Shown one piece after another: positions 34,905 to 43,800 of a stretch of DNA of 64,000 nucleotides. Where the stretch lies: contig OX155965.1 in NCBI GenBank assembly GCA_944548615.1, positions 17,724,806-17,788,805 of the forward strand, given 5' to 3'. The DNA comes from Micropterix aruncella (Eukaryota > Arthropoda > Insecta > Lepidoptera > Micropterigidae). How positions within the stretch are numbered: the stretch's first letter is position 1; each line of letters begins with the position of its first letter. The position numbers and the translations under genes are program-made. The notes below the pieces were generated by a model. That model did not search any database and was not told the DNA's origin. It was given only the letters and a program-made list of their open reading frames with translations.

Positions 34905-36080
34905 CTTTCATGCATCTACAGATACATGCCTATTTACGCTAGAAAGAGGACACGTCCCAACAGTAGATTTAAAAAATTTCGCCTTAAGTTTTAAGCCTTA
35001 CAATTTTGATCTACTCATTCTTTTGGTTTATACATTTTAAACACTGATAACGATAACCATAAATTGTAATAATTCAGAAGCCGCATATGAAACATAATAT
35101 ATTTATCTTTTAAAGCATCCATGGGCTTAATTACTTTAGTCAAGGTTTTTTTAGTTTGTTAATAAATGGCTAGTTATTAATATTAAATTGAATTTTAAGA
35201 CGAGAGCCGAGCCGTCGTTGTGAATATCCGCATTAAATTTCATCTTGTTTTTAACGATACATACAAGGACAATTGAGTTTTGCTCTACTAGGGAAAAAAC
35301 ACTCTTTTGCTGTATGGTATATAGTATAGGAGTTGCCTTCCCGAACCAACTTAAGTCGGTGGAGTCGACTTACGCATGCGTTGCGGCGTATAATTGCGCT
35401 ATATTCGACAGCGTCAGACCTGGATATTTTTACAATTACATTTTTTGTCTTCAAACTGTGTGCATTGCACTACTTGTTTAGACCTTTAAATAGAAAAGTT
35501 AAATATAAATGAGTGGTTTTAGGATCGTAGGCACGGGTCTACCGCCAGAGTTGTTTTTTTTTTGAAAATGTGTAATGTTTTTGGAGAATTTCAACCTATT
35601 AAACAGGAAACTAGTTAAAGTATATGTTCAAAAAGAGGTAAAAATTGGGGGTTAAGGGAATCCGTAGAACCTTGCATGGTTCTACAAAATGCGTACATTG
35701 CACCGATTGTACCGAGGCTAAAATTGTTCCTGGTGGGGTAATATTACATCTTTATTATATCTAATTTGTATTTCACAATAACGTACAATAAAATAGACAA
35801 CATACCATAGACAAAAAATCCATAGAAAAAATCCAGTAGTAAAAACTAAAAACTGATATGCCAAAAACTGTTGGCAGTGATCCTATTTAATATCAACTAA
35901 CAAGGCTACAGCTTGATCTAAGGTGGATATCAAGCATTTAGCGTGTCTTAAGACGGGTGTCGTTTAATTCTATTCAGCGTTAAATACAAAATCGAGTATT
36001 TAAAATATCGATACTTCACCAGCTTCAGCAGCCTAACTTAACGGTTAGATGTGCTGGATTCTTTCAATTAACTACTGCTT
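34905..36080. other. No gene recognised
   Basis: AT-rich sequence with short frames only. Confidence 0.4.
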
Positions 36081-36357
36081 TACACGGCTGGGCCCGGTTG
36101 CATAGTGGTTAGGTCGCCTGATCTTACATTGTAAGCTACCGGGTTCGATTCCCGGCTGGGTCACCATTTTACGTTGGGATAAAATCAACGGAATTGCATG
36201 TTAATTCTGTCAATCGAATGCAATAACAAGACACACACACATGTTAACGCACACATACATATAAACTTTTCATAGTAGGGTTAGTTGGAAGAGGCTGTCG
36301 TATGACAATAAATCTGCCCATTGCGAAATTTCACAATAAAGCGTATAAACGTAATGA
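36081..36357 (+). mobile_element. tRNA-derived SINE, copy 3
   Basis: The head GGCCCGGTTGCATAGTGG carries one A-box substitution relative to copy 2, and the B box GGGTTCGATTCC is intact. The body and tail match copies at 9334 and 23760, ending near TTTCACAATAAAGCGTATAA. Confidence 0.85.
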
Positions 36358-36889
36358 TGAATCCAAACATAATCGTACGTATGCATCATTTTATCGTGCT
36401 TCCGTCCTCTCGCAAAACTTCGACACGGCTCGGGGCCGTGGCATCAGTGCCGGATATGACGTGCGGAGAGAAACATTTAAAAATGCATGTTGCGTCACGT
36501 CGTAAGTCCCCCATCGCCCCCACGCACACCACAAATATCGTATATCTATTCTACTTACCGCACGTTGCGTACGATGCGAAGTATGTAATATAAGTTCTTC
36601 CCGCTGTCACCAGAGCAATATGGCGGTTTATGGTAAGAGCTTTTGGGAGGCATCTGTAATACTACTATTTTCAAGTTTATTAAAAAATCGATGCGATTTC
36701 TTTTACCTTGAAGAAATTTTTATTTCATTGTGCGATATCAAGAAAAAAAAATTACAAGCTTTTATTTACTTTGCAATGTTTGGTAATATGTGTGCTAGTT
36801 TGGTTAGGTCAAATTTTGCAAGCTGAATTAGACCAATAAAACCTAACCTATGATGTAAAAATTTTACTTGTTGGCTCAGTTCCGACGAC

Positions 36890-37395
36890 AATGCATTTTT
36901 ATGGTCAGCATGACCTGATTCTACACCCAGGATCGGCTTCCGACGAGGATACTCTTCCACGGTCAACAGCACAGACACATAATTGTATAAGCATTCATTT
37001 ATTATAGCTAGTTCTAAATTTTACCATGACATGGCTGCTGCAGAGTTGGCTCCCGACAAGGAGACTCTTCAACGGTCAACAGTACAAAAACGAAAATATG
37101 TATACGCATTCAATTATGATGCGTTCAGTTTCAGTTCCAGTTCAGTTTCACCGCGACAGGGCTGCTGCGCCCAGGGCTGGCTTTTAACGAGAGGACTCAT
37201 CAACGGTCGACAGCACAGAAACGAAATTTTGTATACGCATTCAATATGAAAGCCCGTTTTAAGTGCCATCGCGACAGCGCTGATTCACCTAGGGTTGGCT
37301 TCCAACGAGAGGATTCATCAACGGTAGAAGGCACAGAAACGAAATTTTGTATACACATTAAATTAAGATAGCCAATTCTAAGTTCCACAATGGAA
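36890..37395. repeat. Diverged tandem repeat, four units of 115-135 bp
   Basis: Landmark TCAACGGTCAACAG-CAC with preceding GGCTT.C.ACGAG.GA occurs at about 36950, 37065, 37200 and 37317. It is followed each time by AGAAACGAAATTTTGTATAC (or a variant) and CATTCA. The last two units are closest to each other. Small frames here come from the repeat and are not genes. Confidence 0.8.
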
Positions 37396-37549
37396 CTATG
37401 TTACAGTCTAAGGGGGTCGCGTAAGAGTTTTTTTTTTTACCAAAATGGGATCGCGATTTAAAAAAGGTTGAAAAACAGTAAGATAAACTAATACATGATA
37501 TTCTAAAACTCCGTATTATTTCTGATGATATAACCAGCCTATGATTTAA

Positions 37550-37790
37550 CCCCTCAAATGTGAGGCGTCCCTTAAGGGATGCCTTGGCAAAATGTATACA
37601 AAATGTATATAAATTTATATAAATGTAAATATAAATGTAAATGTGCGCCGCTTTATAGTAATCCGCTCTATAGTAATGCTATAGCTCTATAGTAAACCCC
37701 GCTCTATGTAAATGTAAATGTAAATGTAAATATAAATTTATATACATTTTGCCGTAGGCAACCCGAGCTAATCGCCATTCATTTGAGGGG
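37550..37790. mobile_element. piggyBac-like MITE (TTAA target), second copy type
   Basis: Termini CCCCTCAAATG and CATTTGAGGGG are perfect 11-bp inverted repeats flanked by TTAA at 37546-37549 and 37791-37794. A subterminal GGCAAAATGTATA motif is inverted at the other end. The centre is made of GTAAAT and CTCTATAGTAA repeats. Non-coding, 241 bp. Confidence 0.8.
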
Positions 37791-37799
37791 TTAATCAGC

Positions 37800-39620
37800 C
37801 TATATATTTTTTTCAAATGGCACTAATAACTGAATATTATTATTGTTATCATTGGTAACATTATTGGCTTTTTATCATCAATCAGTCGTTTATAAAAAAA
37901 AACATTCGTTTTCAATGTACAGATGGCAGATGGTAGATTTTTAAATACTCGTGGACTGAGTGCTAGATCTCTAAAAATATCTATTCGAGTATTCATATGT
38001 TCTGGAGTATCGCCCAGCTCTGGTTGTACTAGAGGCCATTTGGTACATGTATTCATTGTGTTTTAAACATTTTATTTTTGGAAAAACTTGTACTGTATGT
38101 AAACTACCATCCTATGCAATAATAGCGTAAATAGAAAATAGAGGTATAAACTAAATCAATATTTCTTTAATTTTATTGTAGACTGCACTTGCCAATAATG
38201 CACATTATTATGAATAGAATAGAATAGAATAGAATTATCTTTATTTTATATAATTTATTTTGTGGCTCGCCAAGTTCGAGCAGTGTTGTTCACATATGTG
38301 TCTTGGGGTAAGATCTAATGTAATAATATATTGGGCTCAGTGCATATAAAATCTGGCTCAATGAGCCGTTCGTCGACAGTTTGGTGCCTACTATTTTGTC
38401 AGAATCTCAGTAGCCGTGACAATATCCCAATACTACTAGTCTATAGGTATATATTACTACCAATTATTTATTTAATCTTTGATTGAGCTTTGATTATATG
38501 GGGTATTAGATTTATCACTGCCGTACTGCATTTTAGCAGCTGGAATTTTAATACGAAACTCAATGTGTATTATAGATGGATTTTACAGTTCCAAACATTG
38601 ATTAATCTTCTCGTATGTTCAGTAGCCCACTAAATGGCATTCTAAACACTCTATGTGGCATAATATCTTATAGAAAAAAAGGGAAATAATAACAAATGAT
38701 TTTTTCCAATCCCAACTTTTCAAAATTTTATATTATTTACATAAAGATGTCCATTCTTAATTTAGTATACAAGTTTCAATACATCATAATTACGCACTTT
38801 AATTTGTAAATAGATGGCATTCTAATTTCTCTGTGTTATTACTGTAATGTAATCAGCTTATATAAAAATGTTATAGCTGGCACTAATAATTTAATGTTAT
38901 TATTGTTATCATTGAATAATTATTAGGTGTTTATAATATAGGAGTTGCAGTCATCGCAGCAGCAGTCCTTTATAAAAAACATACATCATCAATGTATTAT
39001 TATAGATAGCCAAATAAATTGTTGTTAGTATGGTCGTCAATGCTTTCAGCTCCACCTGCATTTCGCCGTTTCAGAAGTGTGTCCACATTGTACAATAGAG
39101 TTAAGAAATCTAATATCATATAATAAATACCTTAACTTTTAAAAAATCATCGGATATAACTTCCCTGTCGCTTGCGCATGGACGTCATAAGCACAAACTC
39201 AGCGAGGGAAGAGCATACTTTATCGTCTTTGTATCACGGGTAGATTATTCGTATCAATACTTACATATTTAGGCTAAATTATATCGTATGGTTTGTTTAT
39301 ATATCCGAACACACCCACATCCGAAAACTTGCTTCAAGTCCGCTCACCGTGAACAGAGCTTAGTTAGTTTCATAGCTTCAAAGTATATGCTGTCAAAACA
39401 AGCCCGGGTTTATCATTTGTCAATATTGCACGTCGGCAACTATGCTTCCAGGAGCGAAGTTCAGTTTCGCTTGCGAGACTACCACAGCTTTGCCACGAAT
39501 ACTCTAATATAAGCTTTCCCGTAAAGCTCTGACTAAGGTATGCTTAGGTATATTAAGTAAAATATTATATGTGATGTTTGATTGTTTCCTTTCTTTGTTG
39601 TCTTTTAAAAATACGCGCAA
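37800..39620. other. AT-rich sequence with diverged repeats
   Basis: The segment TGGCACTAATAA...TTATTATTGTTATCATTG at about 37816 recurs at about 38879, each followed by CTTTATAAAAAA.ACAT and a TCAATGT motif, so about 120 bp is duplicated. A (GAATA)n microsatellite lies at 38211-38235. No gene recognised. Confidence 0.5.
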
Positions 39621-39729
39621 TCTATATAAAAAAAATAATTGATCGTTTGTTCAAAACTTCGAATCTTCGAAAGTTCTTCACCGATTGCATTGAAATTCTT
39701 ACTTATATAAAGTTGCATTCGAATACACG
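39621..39729 (+). mobile_element. Helitron-like element, left part (interrupted by BEL/Pao)
   Basis: Starts TCTATATAAAAAAAATAATT and runs into the BEL/Pao insertion. It continues at 47828 after the element and the duplicated ACACG. Together the two parts form a short non-autonomous repeat of about 210 bp. Confidence 0.55.
39725..39729. repeat. 5-bp target-site duplication, left
   Basis: ACACG directly before the 5' LTR, repeated exactly at 47823-47827. Five base pairs is a usual BEL/Pao duplication length. Confidence 0.9.
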
Positions 39730-40828
39730 TGTACGAATTATCACTTGCATTTTCTAATATGGGTGGCTGTTCGCGAGAGATCGATTCTTAGAAGCTTATA
39801 TTCCTCTTTCACACGCTCGAGCCACCCCATAACAGACATAAATAACAGACACTGAAACAAAATACGGCTCATTCAAATATTAAAATCATCCGCAAGGAAG
39901 TCCTAACTAAATACGCAGGACAAAATTCCATGAAAGGTCCTGGTAATAATATATCGCCGTCTTTAAGGGCCGAAGACCCCTAATTAATTATCAGCCTGTC
40001 ATTTCTCGCAGTGGATATATCGAGGGTGTCGACCGATAACAAAAAATCGTAAACGCGGCAAGCCGCTCGCGCAACCCTCTTATATTAAAACAAATGTGGT
40101 AATCTCAAAATAATCGCAATGTTTGAGGTAATTAGGAGGCTATTAATTATTCGACTGAAAGCTTGGATAAAATCAAATACTTATAATTTTGCTAGCTATT
40201 CGAAGGAATTTTAAGTACTAAATATGATGTATTGTTAATGTTTAATCTACATATTTTCGCTATAAACCTAATGATAATGTAGTAGTAATACATATTATAG
40301 AAAATTACCTTCAATTAAGGTGAGATTAATTTAAGTTAAAAATGTAAGCCTGATTGAATAATATGTACTCTCGCTAAGCCACACCCCTTAACCCTCAGTA
40401 GGCCGGTCTCTTACCGCCGCCATTGCCTTTTAACCAATCACGGGTTAGAGTGGCGGGGCTTTAGCGAGGCTAGTGAACGATTTTGGAAAATCGAACAGTC
40501 ACAAAAATACCGAGGTCGAGAATGAACGACCCTTAAGCGGCGGGATAATAGTTGTACATACGGCAGCCCTTGGCTGGTCTCGTACCCGCGCGCATAATTT
40601 AAGTGTATACTGTAACTCACGAGTAAATTGAGGGACAATAAACGTTCTTTTGAAATAAACTCTTTCACTGTGTGATCATCTAATAGAGTGTGAACCAGAT
40701 ACGGGAGACTACTCGGCGGCCAGGAAGAACGAGAGAACGCGAAGGTAAATAACATTTACAGTCCACAAAAACCACCCTTCAGCAGTGGGAGAAACTCACA
40801 GAAAAATAACTGATGGATTTTATAACCA
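39730..40828 (+). repeat. 5' LTR of BEL/Pao retrotransposon
   Basis: A 1,099-bp LTR starting TGTACGAATTATC and ending ...TTTTATAACCA. I find no difference from the 3' LTR at 46724-47822. Two AATAAA signals (40637 and 40654) lie in the right part, after a candidate initiator (GTATACTGTAACTC, about 40606), and would mark the R region. A 105-codon minus-strand frame occurs in both LTRs but is not supported as a gene. Confidence 0.97.
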
Positions 40829-40832
40829 TAAG

Positions 40833-40855
40833 TGATCCATCGCAGCCGGATGAAA
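40833..40855 (+). promoter_or_regulatory. Candidate primer-binding region
   Basis: No TGG-starting primer-binding site directly follows the LTR. Starting 4 nt in, TGATCCATCGCAGCCGGATG has the layout of a tRNA 3'-end complement (acceptor stem plus T-arm CCGG) with TGA in place of TGG. The tRNA is not identified and this assignment is tentative. Confidence 0.3.
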
Positions 40856-40890
40856 AATAAAGAAAAGAACCTCGAAAAATAAATTGTACG

Positions 40891-43800
40891 ATGGAGTCGA
40901 CCGCAGAAAAATCGAACGTATCGAGGCGGACCTGGTCACAAAGCAGCAGGAGGAGTGAAAGAGTTCAGGAAGTGAAAGAAGCATCAGAACAGCTGAGGCG
41001 GGTCACCAGAGAACAAGCAAAGGTAGCCGCGGAAAAGAAAAAATTGGAATCAGAGGCGATAACGCAAAGGGAACAACTCCGTGCGACCGAAGAGATAGCG
41101 ACGGCAAAACGCAGATCGGAGGCGGCAGGGGCGGCGGCTGCGATTCAAGTGCAACATGCAGATTTAGAAGCTGAATTGCAGATGCTAGAAGCAGACCGTC
41201 AGCACGCACTTAGAGTGTTAGACGTAGTTTCCGAAGCTTACGACTCAGAAAAAAGCGGAGAATGGGAGACAAGAAGTTACGCCGATCTTGAAGAAACAGC
41301 AGGTCGTACTACGCTGTGGGCAGAGACGCAAGCACCGCTGACTTCATATAGTGAACCCGACCAAATAAAACCACGAAATGAAGAGCGATACCGCGGCAGG
41401 AGAGAAGAAGAATCGGACGAGGCGATGCAGCACGAGGCGGGCGCGGCTGCAGCTCACGGGTCAACACGTCGCGCGGCGCACGGGGGGATGCGGCTCGAGG
41501 CGGGCGCGGCGGCACCTCACGGGGCAACACATCGCGCGGCACACGAGGGGATGCGGCTCGAGGCGGGCGCGGTGGCACCTCACGGAGCAACACATCGCGC
41601 GGCGCACGAGGGGATGCGGCTCGAGGCGGGCGCGGCGGCACCTCACGGAGCAGCGCATCGCGCAGCGGGCGGCGAAATCGCGACCGAAGCGGACGCGGCG
41701 GCCACAGACGCCGCCGCGGCCGCTGGCTCCAGCACAGGAGACGGGTCCGATGACAGCGCGAGCAAAAAATTAATAAGCCAGGTATGTCGAGTAATTTCAA
41801 TAGCCTCCTCGAAGCCGCAATATAACAAAGAACTTCCACCCTTTAGTGGAGATCCACTTCAGTTTTTAGCCTTTAAATCGATTTTTAACCAGTCCACCGA
41901 AGTTATAGGTCTGAATGACGAACAAAACTTACTTCGCTTGCAATCCGCGATACGCGGACGAGCAAGAGATTGCGTTTCAGGGTTACTTTTATCCCCTGCG
42001 AACGTTGGCGAAATAATGAAAACATTAGAGACGTTATTTGGAAATCCAAATGTAATTATTCAGCGCACACTAGCTGATTTACGTAAAACCAGGGACCTCT
42101 CTGAATTTATAGAAGCAGAGGAATTGTTGCAATTTGCTTGCCAAGTTAAGAATCTGGTGGCCACAGTAAAATCAGTAAATAGGATTGAGCACCTATGGAA
42201 CCCAGAACTTTTAGGTTCTCTTGTAGCGAAGTTGCCAAAAAACTTATTAACATTGTGGCTAGGAGATAAAGGAAAGGGTAAACCAGACGAACCGGTTATC
42301 ATACGATTCGCATCTTGGCTAGAAACACTAGCGATAGACTCGCAAGATGCGGGAATAGGTCCATTAGACAGCGGTAGAAAAAATCAAGTAGTAGCGCGCG
42401 ATAAAAAGTATAAACAGCAAAATCATAAAAATTACGTTCTTAACATGACTGAGCAGTCTCGTATGAAATGCCCAAATTGTACCGGCGATCATTTTCTCAG
42501 CAAATGCGAAAGGTTTAAAAAACTTTCCCTAGACTCTCGCTGGGGAGTCGTAAAATCACTTAAGCGATGCTTTAAATGCCTTGCACCTTCGCACGGCAGG
42601 AAAAACTGCCCAGCCTATAAAAGGTTTCCTCGATTTAAGTATCATTTCTTACTTACTGCCGCGGACGCGGCGCTCGGCGGAACCGAGATAATTACGGCAA
42701 CAGCCGAAGGTGAAACACAGACCGGGGCTATTGTCGCGCATACAGTAGCCAACAACAGAGTCCTCTTGCAAGTTTTACCGATAACGTTAATAGGACCAAA
42801 GGGGAGAAAGGTAGTTTACGCGCTTTTAGACAGCGGATCGACGGTCTCTATAATAGACCGCGAAGTCGCGCAAGAGCTGAATATTAGAGGGCCTCCCACC
42901 AATATGGAGGTATGTGGTATAGGAAGTATGAAAACTTCTTCTAAAGGGGCTGAAACAGTCTCGTTTCAAATAAGGGGGGAATTGGGCCGTAAGGTTTTCG
43001 ACGTGCAGGCTTATAGTATTGCGGCGTTAAACCTTCCGAAATTAAAAAATTTATCGGCGGCCGCCTCTGATTTTGACACTTTGACTGCGGTGAAAGTCGA
43101 CAAAATATCAGATGTCCAACCGCGCCTACTAATCGGGGCTAATTGTTGGGAATTAATCGTTTCACGCGGATTAAGGCGCATTAATGACGAATTATCGTTG
43201 TCAAAAACACTACTGGGCTGGGTTCCAGTGGGACGAGTATCTGTAGATAGGCAAAATGACGCATTACATAGCTTCTGCCTAAGTGATAGCGGTAGCAATG
43301 ACGCGTCTCTTCAGAGATTACTCGAGGAAAACCTCAGATTAGAGCAAGACTGGCCGAATAAAAAGCGAGAACTTGCGGACTCGGTAAGGTCTAAAAAATT
43401 ATTAGAATCCACTACTTCGTTAAACGGCGGGGTATGGCACACGGGGTTGCTCTGGCGAGATGACAGACGTGTTCTTCCTGATAGCCGACCTATGGCGCTA
43501 GCTCGACTTCACGCCGTCGAGAGAAAAATGGACAGAGATCGGACTTATGGAGACGCTTATTGTCAGAAAATGGACAAGTACTTAGCAGAAGGTTACGCCG
43601 AAGAAGTAGACCCTTCCAAATTAGCCGGCCGAACTGATATATGGTTTTTACCACACTTGGGTGTCTGTAGCGCCGCCAAAGGAAACAAGCTTAGGATCGT
43701 GCATGACGCTGCTGCTAGCGTAAAGGGAGTATCTCTAAATAGCTTACTGATAACGGGGCCAGACTATAATCAAAGCATAACAGGTATACTTTTTAGGTTC

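Noticed and set aside
40438..40755. 105-codon minus-strand frame in each BEL/Pao LTR (also 47432-47749)
   Set aside because: It is antisense within the LTR and appears twice only because the LTRs are identical; no protein family resemblance.
41309..41839. Arg/Pro-rich frames opposite and overlapping the gag repeat
   Set aside because: Shadows of the GC-rich 63-bp tandem repeat in the real gag-pol frame.
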